A stretch of 64,000 bases of DNA, taken from the NCBI GenBank assembly GCA_018257865.1, contig JAEUBA010000042.1:62001-126000 (forward strand), given 5' to 3'. The notes beneath the pieces were generated by a model. The model made no database searches, was not told the DNA's origin, and was given only the letters and a program-made list of their open reading frames with translations. Position 1 is the first letter of the stretch; the number at the start of each line of letters is the position of its first letter. The stretch comes from Stereocaulon alpinum. Taxonomy: Eukaryota; Ascomycota; Lecanoromycetes; Lecanorales; Stereocaulaceae. Positions 44,894 to 56,400 of this stretch are shown piece by piece. Position numbers and translations under genes: made by a program.

Positions 44894-46521
44894 ATGAGTA
44901 TGGAAATAGCGCCGAATATCCCAGGGGATATGATTCGCCCCCCTGTAAACCGGGCTATGCGAGTCCTTGACCGTTCCTTTTTCAAAAAGAATGTCCTTCT
45001 GTCTGCAGCAAGAGTCAATGACAGGAAGCAAATTTCCAAGATACGGGTGGACTTAGGTCATGATGTATTGAGGATTGGTCGTATGCAATCTGTCCAGTCT
45101 ATTCGAAGTCCTCAGGGTGAAGAGAGCAAAGCTGTGCTTTTGCACCCTAGAATCAAGACCGATGGTATGGCTTTCATTGTAATGACATTGAAAAAAGATA
45201 TGCAAGCTTATGACCATGCCAGATTCCTCAACATGGAGTCCGAAGATATCGGAGCTAGTCAAATCTTCCCAGATTGATCTCACACCTTATAATCTGAAGA
45301 TCGACTACGATTACTGGAATTACCGTAAGTGTGTGCAATGAGCTTCTATGATTTCTGTGTCGGTTCTCATATCTGCATAAGAGGATATCATGAGCGCCAT
45401 ACTACCTGAAGAAGAGCAAAACGAATACCCAACAGGCTTTAGCATAGTTGGCCACGTCGGTACGTCCCTCTCCCACGCAACATGCAAGCATAATATCATA
45501 TACTCAACATTGCCTAGCCCATCTCAACCTCCGAGAAGAATATCTCCCCTACAAACACCTAATAGCCGCCGTCCTCCTCGACAAAAACCCCGTCATCCGT
45601 ACTGTCATCAACAAAATCGACGAAGTAGGCGACCAAAACGCCTACCGCACCTTCTCCTACGAGCTCCTCGCCGGCGAGCCCAACCTAAATGTAGAAGTCC
45701 ATGAACAAAACTGCGTTTTTCGATTCGATTATTCCAAAGTATATTGGAACAGCAGACTCGAGACTGAGCATCGAAGGCTTGTGGAAAAGTTTCGCCCTGG
45801 AGAGGCGGTATGCGATGTCATGGCTGGGGTAGGGCCGTTTGCTGTGCCGGCGGGAAAGAAGGGTGTTTTCGTTTGGGCTAATGATTTGAACCCGGATAGT
45901 TTTGCTAGTCTTGAAGAGGCTGTTCAGAAGAACAAGGTATGTATCTCTTTTCTAAAACGCACCAGTTCAGTACTCACAGCGTCAAAGGTCTCCAAATTCG
46001 TCAAGCCATTTAACGAAGACGGCCGCACCTTCATAAGAGACTCAGCCAAAAAGCTGCTGGAATCGGATATACGAGTGGACATCACGCCCAAGGATCATCG
46101 TGCCTCAAGACAAAAGCCCTCGTCAAGGGGAAAACCCCGAACAATCATCACATCCCCCAAAACATTCAACCACTACATCCTCAACCTCCCCGCCTCCGCA
46201 ATAACATTCCTCCCCGCCTTCATCGGTCTCTACGCCAGTCACTCCAACCTCTTCACACCGCACACATCGACCAGACTACCAACGATCCACGTCTATTGCT
46301 TCAGCACCAAAAGCGACGACAACAAGCAAGAGGAGATCAAGATCTGCAAAGAGATCAGCCAGCAAATCGAATACGAAATGAAGCCCGGTGACCCGGACAG
46401 GGAAGGAGAGGTCGAGATCTGGGATGTAAGGGATGTGGCGCCGTTAAAGAGGATGTTTTGTGCGAGTTTTAGATTACCGGGGGAGGTGGCATTCCGGCAG
46501 GCGGCGGAGCAGAAAACGTAG
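44894..46521 (+). CDS. TRM5: tRNA (guanine-37-N1)-methyltransferase Trm5
   Basis: Five exons, 44894-45164, 45223-45324, 45382-45459, 45518-45936 and 45988-46521, give 467 residues. Trm5 uses AdoMet to make m1G37 next to the anticodon, preventing +1 frameshifting, in cytosol and mitochondria. Signatures include RPPVNRAMRVLDRSFF at the start, STWSPKISELV after intron 1, IDYDYWNY before intron 2, [27 protein letters not shown] across intron 3, DKNPVIRTVINK, FRFDYSKVYWNSRL, the AdoMet motif VCDVMAGVGPFAVPA, WANDLNPDS, and NLPA in the catalytic motif. Intron 4 is 51 nt without a stop, so an unspliced transcript would stay in frame. The start at 44894 adds 12 residues before a second ATG at 44930; either may be used. 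Confidence 0.94.
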
Positions 46522-47127
46522 GGTATAGATTGGAGCTTGTGCTTGGAAAGTCATGCTAGGGACGAGGAAAATCACTGCACTGCCTAGAAACCAGGCCCTG
46601 AAGCCGCACTATGAAGGCTCCAGTTAGGCAAGGGACTACTCTTTACCTCAAGTGCGCGCTTAAGGGGCCCCCACGCAGCAAAGCATGTACCTCATCCTGT
46701 TTGTCTCCGACGTGAAGTTGTTCATAGGAAGCTAGGCAAGGCAGATACCTTAGTGCACCCTAGTGTCCGCTGTGCGGCTCGACGAGTAGTGCAGAGTACA
46801 AATTCTGCCTGGGAGAAGAAGACAGGTGCAATTTGACATTGTGTAGATCGAAAAGCAACTCGGGGTCTATGGAATGTAGATGAGCTGGGACTCTTTTGGA
46901 TTCGTGGACTTTTGTGTGATACAAGCTGTAATTTCCATGCAGATTGTCCGTAATTTTTTAGCTATGGTGTATCCATCATCAAATCGTACGCCAGCCCACA
47001 AATGATTGGAGCTTGTGCTAAATGTAGCTTTTGAGGTATTTCACCGTGGGACCTGACACGACTACCCTACGCAATTACCTCCCCCATCACCAACACCATA
47101 CACCGGGAGCAGGTACAAGATCCACCT
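46522..47127. other. TRM5-downstream intergenic region
   Basis: No gene or repeat recognised in about 600 bp between TRM5 (+) and the next minus-strand gene. Confidence 0.5.
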
Positions 47128-49190
47128 TCATTGGTATTCCGCATCCTCGGCTACACACCATTCGTATGCCGCACGTGCATGGTCGAGAATAGCTGTACCA
47201 GTGTTGGAGACCAAGGATATCATGGGCGCAAGCATATCCGTGTCCATGAGAATCCCTAGGTCCGGCATGCTAATGCGAGTGTCGTCCTGTGGAGGCTTGA
47301 CGTCTGCTGACCTGATGCTGCAGGGTTTCGAAGATGTCCGAGCGGACATTGCTGGTTGCGAAGCGAGGGCAGTTGCTGGAACGGCAACATGTCCAACGCT
47401 GGTGTCTCCGGCATTGAGAAATTCTGCCTTATGGGCAACTGTTTTCTTGCAGGCTTCTTTTGAAACGGGAGTACCACTCAAGAAAGACAGCCAATCGGAC
47501 GCTTCGCTAACTCCCTCAACACCAGGTCCCGAGGCATCAGATGAAGGGTAGGTATCTGTGGTCTGTGAGGTGATTTTCGCGTCAAGCTCATCCTCATCCT
47601 CGTCCCTAGCCATAGGAAACAGGTTCAACCGGTCCACGTGAACTCTCTCATGTTTTGCTTAACATATGTTAGAAAATGACACCAGAATGTCCTCATTTCG
47701 AAGACGATATCAAGGGAAGGGACCATACCATTCCTGAAATCTGCGGCGCCCACTCCATGGTTCTGGGCCCATATCTGACATTCAAATTTGTCCATCTGAT
47801 CACCGTATGAGGAAAGATTTGAATTGCACCGCGGACCATTAGCGCTGAAGTACGAGATAGCTAGAGACACTTTGATCCTGGTTCTCTCAATCTCGCTCGT
47901 TCGCAACGGGTCGTTCAAAGCTGTCGTAAACGAATGCGCAGCACGCAACATGCTTACTAGATCTGCTGCGGTTGTTGGCAGGCGATGGACAGCCGCGTGC
48001 CTCAAGCTGCTGGTATCATAAAGTACCTCCTTCAAGCTCTTACCAGTTATAGATCGAGTGGCAGACGTTGGTAAATCCCCGGTATACGTGCAGAATGCCT
48101 TGACCCATTGAGTGAGCTCTATCGACTCTACTTCATGCCAATTGTGTGCTTTCATCAGAGGCGGAACCCAGGTTCTGCCGAAGTCGAAACAACATTCCTC
48201 TAGGATCGTTTGTACAACAGTCAAGATTCTATGTTGTATCTTGAAAGGTAGATAAAAGGAGTGGAGATTGGCCGTTGTGGTTGGCTGGCTATGTAGGCTT
48301 GCGTTTACGCTGCTGTGATGAATGAGCAACACTGCCATCACTCTCATAAATGGTACTGGAGACTTGCCTGGCACCGCACCCAGAGTCCTTTGACGGCAGC
48401 CTGCGTAGGTATGCAGGAGTTCCGTCATAACCACTGTCAGTCTCCTCTTCTGAAGTCGATACAGCCTCATGCGCTTCTTTAGGCTCGAGCCTGGCAACAT
48501 TTGCTTTCGAGGCTTTGCTCTTAGCTTCTTTGGCTGCAGGTTGCTGGAACAGTTCTGGAAAGCGTCTTTTCGCCTGAGGTACTGATTGAAAGAGGCCCTC
48601 CTCCAGCAGTCGTTTAGCTACGGTGGCAATATCAAGTACCGAGAAAGTCTGTGTGAGTGCTTGGATCGATGTCCTACAATCTGAAAGACGCCGCCTGACT
48701 GCCTTTAACTGTCGAATCTCAGCGTTCTTTCCAACGAAAATCGACGAGCAATGAAGATAGACCAATTTCTCGGCAGGACTTGGCATGGCAACTTGACCAA
48801 ATCTAGGGATTCAGGTATCCTGAGTGTGTAGAGTATATTTCGCGAGAAAAGGGAGATACACGGCTTGTAAGTACCTGAAAGAAGGACATTAATATATACC
48901 ACATGGAAGGATTCGGCATCGAAAACGACAAGGCGCACAAGACACGTTTGATAAGCGAGGTTGTACTCATGACTTGCAAATAGTATCCAATCGACCGTGC
49001 ATGAGCCATCTGCATCGGCAATGAGCCTCTGCTGCACAGCCGCCTTTTTCGGATCTTGCACGGTATTCCATAGGCTCATAGGCATCCAAATCCCACCGGA
49101 AAAGAGCGAACGTTCCCCCGTCCAATGTGGGTGCGTGTTTAGCCGCCGCAGGCCGCGGCCCCAGTCAACGTTTGTCACAGATGGTGGCAA
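47128..49190 (-). CDS. Uncharacterised multi-exon protein
   Basis: At least four coding blocks on the minus strand belong together. Block 1 is about 49190-48859, with WTGERSLFSGGIWMP and QDPKKAAVQQRLIADADGS. Block 2, about 48790-48310, opens AMPSPAEKLVYLHCSS and turns Lys/Ala/Ser-rich. Block 3, about 48290-47730, is helical, with FKIQHRILTVVQTILEECCFDFGRTWVPPLMKAHNWHEVE. The last block is 47642-47128, acidic and Ser/Thr-rich. The last intron (47729-47643, GTATGG...GAGAG, CTAAC branch) is convincing. Block 1 to 2 likely splices GTACTT...CAAG. The block 2 to 3 junction and the true start are unresolved, because no ATG opens block 1 before 49085 and an upstream exon may exist. I recognise no family. 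No signal peptide or membrane helix is evident. Confidence 0.6.
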
Positions 49191-49770
49191 GCAATGCCTA
49201 TGAACAAAGTCGGAATACGAAGAACTGACTCTTGAAGGATTTGCTGCCTGGATGACTTGCTATGTATTTCCGAGTCGCAGCGCTATTCGCTCGGCCGAGT
49301 GCTGCTAAGCCGATCCAGCTAAGCCTTGGAGGCGCGGGAGGCAGTAGAGGACAAGCTCGGCATTGGAGCTTGACGAATGAATGTGCTAGAAGTCGAAGCC
49401 AGGCTATGCCAAGGAAAAAAATGTACATAGAGACTTGGGTCATCGTATGTGCGCGCGTCAGGTCGTTAGAGGACGTGACATTTGAATACATAAGAGCCTC
49501 CAATCGAGAATAAGGTCCGCATTATTTCGACTGAAGTATTGATACTTCATAGCCGCTACACTCGCATAGCAAGATGGCCGAGACTTCTCCAGACGAAGAT
49601 GCTTCCCCTCAAACAAAGGGCAACGGGTGAAAATTCCCTAAACGTCCAAGCCAATCTCACTCAGCCCTACACCCGCGTATAACTTCACTTCCAAGTTTCG
49701 CGTCCCAAATCCTCACACGCTTACACCTCTCACAAATCGCCCATCTCCAATTCTCCTCCAAAAGCCCACA
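49191..49770. promoter_or_regulatory. ERG26 upstream region with short uORF
   Basis: This region separates the uncharacterised minus-strand gene from ERG26. It contains an 18-codon upstream open frame at 49574-49630 whose ATG has a good context (AAGATGGCC), about 140 bp before the ERG26 start. The C-rich, A-poor sequence just before 49771 is a plausible 5' UTR. Confidence 0.45.
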
Positions 49771-50913
49771 ATGGCTCCAGACACCCCCCGAAACGTATCC
49801 ACCTCCGTCCTTGTAGTCGGCGGCTGCGGATTTCTAGGCCACCACATAGTATCCCAACTCCTCGCCCCCTCAACAGCACCCGTCTCCGTCCTCGACCTAC
49901 GCGCAACCCAAAACCGCCTCCCCAACGTAACCTACTACAGCGCCGACATAACCTCCCCGAAAGCCGTCCTCTCAATATTCATGGAAGCAAAACCGACAAT
50001 AATAATCCACACCGCATCTCCCCCCGTCGTCAGCGACGGTCAAAGCAGCGCGCAGAAAAAGGTCGCGAAGGAATTGTTTTATAAGGTTAATGTGGAGGGG
50101 ACACGGAATCTGATCGAGCAGGCGGGGAAGATCGGGTGTGTGAAGGCGTTTGTGTATACGAGTACGGCGTCTGTGGTGCACGATACTGTTTCGGATCTTG
50201 TGAATGCGGATGAGAGGTGGCCTATACTGCGGGCGCCATTACAGAGGGAATATTATTCTGAGACGAAGGGGATAGCGGAGGAGATTGTTCTACATGCGAA
50301 TCGCAAGTATGGGGATATGCTCACTGTGGCATTACGGCCGGCTGGGATATTTGGAGAGGGGGATATGCAGTTTACGCCTAATTTACTTAAAGCGTACGAG
50401 AAGGGGCAGACGAGGTTTCAGTTGGGGGAGAATGAAAATCTTTTCGATACTACGTATGTTGGGAATGTGGCATATGCGCATATACTGGCAGCAGTAGCCC
50501 TAATGGACACGCATCGGCTCTCCGCACTCCCTCTCGACTACGAAAAAGTGGACGGCGAAGCCTTCTTCATAACGAACGGGCAACCCGTCTATTTCTGGGA
50601 CTTTGTACGCATGGTATGGGCTGAGGCTGGGGACAAGACGGAGCCGGGACAGGTGTGGGTGATAGGGAAGGATACGGGGTTGATGCTTGCGAGCATGGTC
50701 GAGTGGGCGTTTTGGTTTGTAGGGGGGCGGACGCCGAATTTGACGCGGCAGAAGATTAGGTATAGTTCTATGACTAGGTTTTATTGTATTGATAAGGCCA
50801 GGAGAAGATTGGGATATGAGCCGAAGTGGGGGGTGGACGAGGGAGTTAGAAGGACGGTCAAGTGGTTCAAAGAGCGGGATAGTAGGGATGGGCCGGAAAA
50901 GAAGGAGCAATAG
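49771..50913 (+). CDS. ERG26: Sterol-4-alpha-carboxylate 3-dehydrogenase (Erg26)
   Basis: A single exon encodes 380 residues. Erg26 carries out the NAD(P)-dependent oxidative decarboxylation step of C-4 demethylation in ergosterol synthesis at the ER, acting with Erg25, Erg27 and the scaffold Erg28. The 3-beta-HSD/SDR fold is shown by VLVVGGCGFLGHHIV (GGxGxxG nucleotide loop), VNVEGTRNLIEQA, the YTSTASVV strand, the YYSETKG active-site Tyr-x-x-x-Lys, LRPAGIFGEGD and FDTTYVGNVAYAH. The ITNGQPVYFWDF and LGYEPKWGVDEGVRRTVKWF segments are typical of the C-4 sterol decarboxylase branch. A hydrophobic stretch near residues 310-325 (MLASMVEWAFWFVG) fits ER association. The length matches fungal orthologues. 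Confidence 0.93.
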   Translation: MAPDTPRNVSTSVLVVGGCGFLGHHIVSQLLAPSTAPVSVLDLRATQNRLPNVTYYSADITSPKAVLSIFMEAKPTIIIHTASPPVVSDGQSSAQKKVAKELFYKVNVEGTRNLIEQAGKIGCVKAFVYTSTASVVHDTVSDLVNADERWPILRAPLQREYYSETKGIAEEIVLHANRKYGDMLTVALRPAGIFGEGDMQFTPNLLKAYEKGQTRFQLGENENLFDTTYVGNVAYAHILAAVALMDTHRLSALPLDYEKVDGEAFFITNGQPVYFWDFVRMVWAEAGDKTEPGQVWVIGKDTGLMLASMVEWAFWFVGGRTPNLTRQKIRYSSMTRFYCIDKARRRLGYEPKWGVDEGVRRTVKWFKERDSRDGPEKKEQ

Positions 50914-53415
50914 CAGTTGTGGTAATCTTGCGTGGGGTTGGGGAGGAAGGAATTTGAAGGCTTGTTGTAACACTAATCTTGTAATATAGCACTATGAGTA
51001 TGCATAGATCTGCAGAGCATCAAAACGGTTGTGACGATCCTGTGCTGAATGCATCTAACCACAGACCTTGCTCCCGTCGTATTCACGTTACCGTGTCTTT
51101 GTTTAACTCGTTGGCGATAACCGAGCCACAGCAGCGGGAATGGCTCTATTGGTTCTGCGAACGAGCCACAGCTCTTTAGAGCCCACTGGCGCGTGATACA
51201 AAACGCAAAGTGATTGCTTTTGGCCGTCTAAGCGTTGTTCAAAGCGAGGTGAGGCAATGGTCTGATATCCCAGTGAGCCACGAAATGTCTGGTTGATGCC
51301 TGCTCTAACAAAGACCATAGTCCCAAGCACAGCCTCTACACCACTTTGTAGATATGTACTACCAACACGCATTACGGCCATAGGTCTTCCGGCCTGTAAG
51401 AGTTGGGTCATAAGCTGGATACCTGGGCCCAAGGACCCCACTGGGCTTTTCTGCAGAATGTGAGACATGATTAGTCGTCTCGGTGGTGGCCGATGCACTC
51501 TTTCAATTGCCAAGGCTCTCGAATGTTGCACGGCGATATTCGGAAGAACCTTTAAAAGATTTGTGAACAGGACGGTATCTGATACTGGTTCAGAGACTAT
51601 TTTTACAATTCTATCCGCACTATCCCGAAGGGTCTCAATCCCATCTCTCCCCATGCATCCAAATTCGTGCCTAGACTGATCTTCGATGTATCAGACTCAA
51701 CGATTATCTCATACCGTCAGTATCACCATTCGAACAACAATCCATACCCTCATGATGGGAGGAAATTAATCTCACGCTATCCTGAAGGCCTGCGGTGGGA
51801 ATTACACCGAGAGTCTTCTGATTCGAGCCAATAGCGCAGAGGGTGTGGCGTCCAGTGAATATGCAGCACGATTGCTCTAAATCCTAATCGATCGATCCTA
51901 AACTTCGCGAATCGCTAATGGACGCGAGTCTTTTTGACTTTGTTGCTTTAGCTCTGAGTGAAATTGTCCCTGATAAGTTGGCCCTGCTATCGAATGCTGT
52001 CATCGCTCGCCTGTAAGTCCCGGCCTTCGTAATGTTGAGCAAGTTTTGCCATGCACACCAGTCAAACGAGCCTTATAGTACAGTGACTCCCAATGCAGGG
52101 CATATTGCAACTGTCTGGCGCTCACAGATGTGAGCAAATAAAGTAGACAGGTACGGGGAAAGGTAGCGTGCTCGAAGCCGCCTCCACCCATCAGTGAATG
52201 CACCCATTATCAAGAGTGAACTAATCTCGGAGGTAGCTGTTCAGGAAGGAGCCTTAGACACATCAAAGCGCATGATTTCGAACAGCAAAGGGAACACATG
52301 GCACACCATTGCAGTGAAAGATATGCAGCCACAATAGTTCGGATAATTTATATCGGAGTCATTGATGGTAGATAGACGCAGAAGACGTTTGCGATACACC
52401 GGAGGCTGCTCCTCTACCGAAGTACAGAGACTTGCTCTCAGAAGTCAAGGCTTTCTGGTTACCAATGACCCGAGATAGGCGGGATGACGATGAATGACAA
52501 GTGAAGCCACTGTCCCCACGTACCAGATCAAACATTAAGGGTTCAGACCCCGATTTCTTTGGATTACCTACCCCACATAACCCAAGGTATCGCATGCAGA
52601 GTACAGTGCAGTAGTGCCGGGTAGTCCACGGAAGGTCGTGCTAGAATCCCAATAAGCGCTTGTTTGTCCTCGTTCCCAAGTCCCGTTGTTGGAGCATCAT
52701 CGGTCACTTGACGCTTGAAGTGCGTTGGCTAGGTATGTAGAGCTACATCAATGGCCGCTGATGGAGCCCAGATGGTACCAAATGGTCATTTGAGATCGAC
52801 TCGGGAAGTAAAGGAGGGGCTTCTGAACGTCATACCTCGAATACTTTGAGCGAAGGGTAAGCAGGGGAGACAAGCACATTGCAGACGATAGAAATTTCGA
52901 GCTTACGGGAAAGTCAAAGGGAGGAATTGACGAGAGGTGGGATTCTATTTGTGCCAACTGCCAAATGCCCTTTCATAATTAGAGTTTATGCTAAGGGTGC
53001 TAAGGGTAGACCCCTCCAAATCCGCCTGTGATAGTCGTGCGGAGGGAGGAATAACCGCGCTTTTTCTTGCGCCGCTCACCAACCCATTCCTCGACAAAAT
53101 TTCTTTGCGTGTATCGAGTATACAGCATGCTCGTTTCATCTGCATACTTGAACGCTGCGATGACGTACAAAGACCGACGTTGACCAATTGGTGGGGTGGA
53201 CACCTCTTTCTTCAGCCAATCCGTGCCTCAAAGAAATCCACCACACAACTGAGACAACACCGACGCCACTATACCCGCCAGCAACCCCCCTCAACTTTGC
53301 TGCAAACATGCTCTGCGATGATCTATGCTGATCTAACGAGCCCTGGAGTTACAACGAACAAGCCCTTCGGGGCTCCTTAGGCTGCTCGCCTTACAAAAAG
53401 CCAGTACTGGAAAAA
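50914..53415. other. Gene-poor 2.5-kb gap before RIM15
   Basis: No gene is supported. A minus-strand frame at 51,103-51,654 is open for 183 codons but has no recognisable content. The part from about 52,950 to 53,415 is probably RIM15 promoter and leader. The remainder has short frames on both strands only. Confidence 0.45.
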
Positions 53416-56400
53416 ATGGCCAACAACGAGGGCCCCAAAGAGCACATGCTTGCCCCACCGGCGGTTGCCGCGCTCCGTCAAGAAGGTGCTGGAGCTCCGG
53501 TTGTCATGGAGCGGACTCACAGCATGGACATGAGAGAAGAGCGCCAAGACCTCCGAGAAGCCGCAGAACAATCTCTCAATGTCATACTCGATCTGGGGCT
53601 AGACGGAAACATACGCTGGGTTAGTCCGTCCTGGAAAGATGTTGTGGGTACGCCCGTCGAGTCTGTCAAGAATAAACCTATCGCGGATATCTTGCTATCC
53701 AACAAGGACGTTTTCGCCGATGCTGTTGAGTCGATGAAGAAAGATGACTCTAAGAGTCGTATAGTACGCTTCAAGGTACAACTGGGTCCGTCATCAGTTT
53801 TCAGACAAGATCTTATAGAGAGTGAGAATGTACCGAAAGCCGACGATGGCAAAGAAGATGTAGCGGATGAGGAGCAGGAGCTGAATCTCGAGGGTCAAGG
53901 TATCATGGTGTACGATCGATCATCTGGGGACGACAGTCATGTATGGCGAGCACCTAGCTAGACACTCCGAATGGGCTAACTGCGTCTTTAGACAATGTGG
54001 ATGTTGCGCCCGTCCAACCCACCCAGGGAAATTACTATTGACCTCCCAGAGTTACTTGTTGAGTCCCTTGGTCTGGGAGCCGAGATATTAGCTCACTACC
54101 TTACAAGCCTGGCGGAATCAGGAGCAAACGATCCGGAAAACCACCCTCCCCCGCTTCCTGTCTTATGCCGGATTTGTGAGCGCCAGATTACGCCTTGGTG
54201 GTTCGAGAAACACTCTGAGGGCTGCACTCAAGAATATCGCGCAGAGGAAGCCGTCACTCTCGCTCAAGAAGCCCTGGTTGCTCACCGGCCAGCTATCGTT
54301 AGAGTTTTGGACGCACTTGACCCTGAGACACGTCAGAGTCGATCGATGCCTGGAGAAATTGTCGGTCCAGCCCCATCAGCGGAGTACAAAGGCATGGCTA
54401 TCGGCCCTTCTGCCTCCTCATCAGGCACAGACTCCGGCAGAGTCTCTCCTGGTACGCCGTCACGGTCTCGAGATCCCTCAACTTCTGGTTTGGGACATGC
54501 TCGTGGGAAATCCTTCACAGTTCGCCGCCCATTGTACCGCGTTGCCGAGTTGATTATCGATCTCTGTGACACAGCAATAGCTATCAATACTGCAGCCATC
54601 AAAGAAAACAAAACCCAGGAAGAAGCCGATGGAGAACTCCGAAGCTCATCGCCTCATTCGCTTTCTCTGATTCAACAGATACAACAATGGTCTAGCCCCA
54701 GTGCAAGTACCCTGGACCAAGAACCAGGCCTTGCTGCTCTGACCACAGATACGGAGAATCTGGCTCGTGCAAAAGTGGAAGCGGTGCTTCGACATCGTGA
54801 GATCATTGAATATACAGAGCGTATTCGAGTGGAGTTTGACAACCTCGTGCTGGCCTGTATCGATGCAGCGCTGCAGAAGGCGAAGAAGATCAAGGAGGGC
54901 CAACTGAGCGACTCTTCTTCCGAGGATGAAAACGAAGAGGAAGCTCAGACCCCAGCAGCTTCAGAGACTGCTTTCCCAGTGAGTTCATACGACGGGCCTT
55001 CAGCCATGTCTTCCGCTTTGCGGGATGTTTCGGATCTTTCGTTAGCAGCTCAATGTGAAAGGAGGCAATCGTCATCTGCAGCAGTATCCTCTAGGTCCAG
55101 CAGCCCGATGGAGTGCCCGACGCCGCGGTCACACACGAACAGCATATCTTTTCTGGGCAGGTCCGATTCGGTCAACAAGCGCTCCTCTATATACCTCAGT
55201 AGTGATGCTGGAGACAGTGATAGCAATATGTCCCAATCTGTGCTGGTCGGAGGTAGGCGAACGCAATCGCCCAGTGCTGATCTCGCTTTGGCCAGATCAG
55301 CTAGCTCTGGCGAACGGAAGCGCAGGAGCCTGAGGTTACCCAACCTGCCATCTCCACATCGCCAACCCTCACCCGCAAGGGTGCCCGCCCCATCTTCTCC
55401 CTTAAAGATCCCAAAACCTCGGCCTCCGTTGGGTTTGGAATCACTACCTTCTTTGCCTTCTCCTGTGACCTCGCCTCCACTCTCGGGTATGGAGATATCT
55501 TCTCCCATAGTGCCAGCCCAACGTCATCGCCGTCAGTCTTCAGCAGCATCGTCAGCTGCCGATTTGACGAAGCCCCCAATATCACCACGGCTTGCGGGCA
55601 TCAGCCAGCCGCCTGCGCGCGCTGTGCCTACATCAATCAAGGACTTCGAAATCATCAAGCCGATCAGCAAGGGAGCTTTTGGTAGTGTGTATCTCTCTAA
55701 AAAGAAGTCTACTGGGGATTACTTTGCGATCAAGGTGCTTAGGAAAGCCGACATGGTGGCCAAAAATCAGGTCACAAACGTTAAGGCAGAGAGGGCTATC
55801 ATGATGTGGCAGGGAGAGAGTGACTTCGTTGCCAAGCTTTACTGGACCTTTTCGAGCAAAGACTACCTATTCCTGGTAATGGAATACCTCAACGGCGGCG
55901 ATTGCGCAGCCTTGATCAAGGTCCTTGGGGGCCTACCAGAGGATTGGTCGAAGAAATATATGGCAGAGGTAGTCCTTGGGGTTGAGCATCTACACAGCCG
56001 TGGCATTGTCCACCGTGACTTGAAGCCTGACAACCTACTGATCGATCAGAAGGGCCACTTGAAGCTCACTGACTTTGGCCTGTCAAGAATGGGTCTTATT
56101 GGCCGTCAGAAGCGAGCACTAAAAAGTCCCTATCAGTCAACCCCAGATTTGTTCAAATACGGCCCTTTCGCTCGGGCGTCTTCCATGACCTCTTCGAGAT
56201 CTGCTTCCTTTGACATGCCAGGGACCCATTCCCCACAATCAACCCCAGTCATGATGCCGGACTTAGCAGGTTCCCTTGGCCAGCCCTCGTACTTTAGTCT
56301 GAATCGTGAAAGCATAGGACGAGAGCACTCGAGGAGGAAATCAGGTTACAGAAGCGATAGCGGGAATAGTGACACATTCACCGCATTGTTCAGGAATTTT

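Noticed and set aside
51103..51654. 183-codon open frame on the minus strand upstream of RIM15
   Set aside because: No recognisable motif, poor compositional fit to a protein, and no supporting neighbour. Kept only as a note in the intergenic entry.
52535..52560. tRNA-like T-arm (GGGTTCAGACCCC)
   Set aside because: The loop lacks the conserved A at position 58, and no acceptor, anticodon or D arm can be folded around it.
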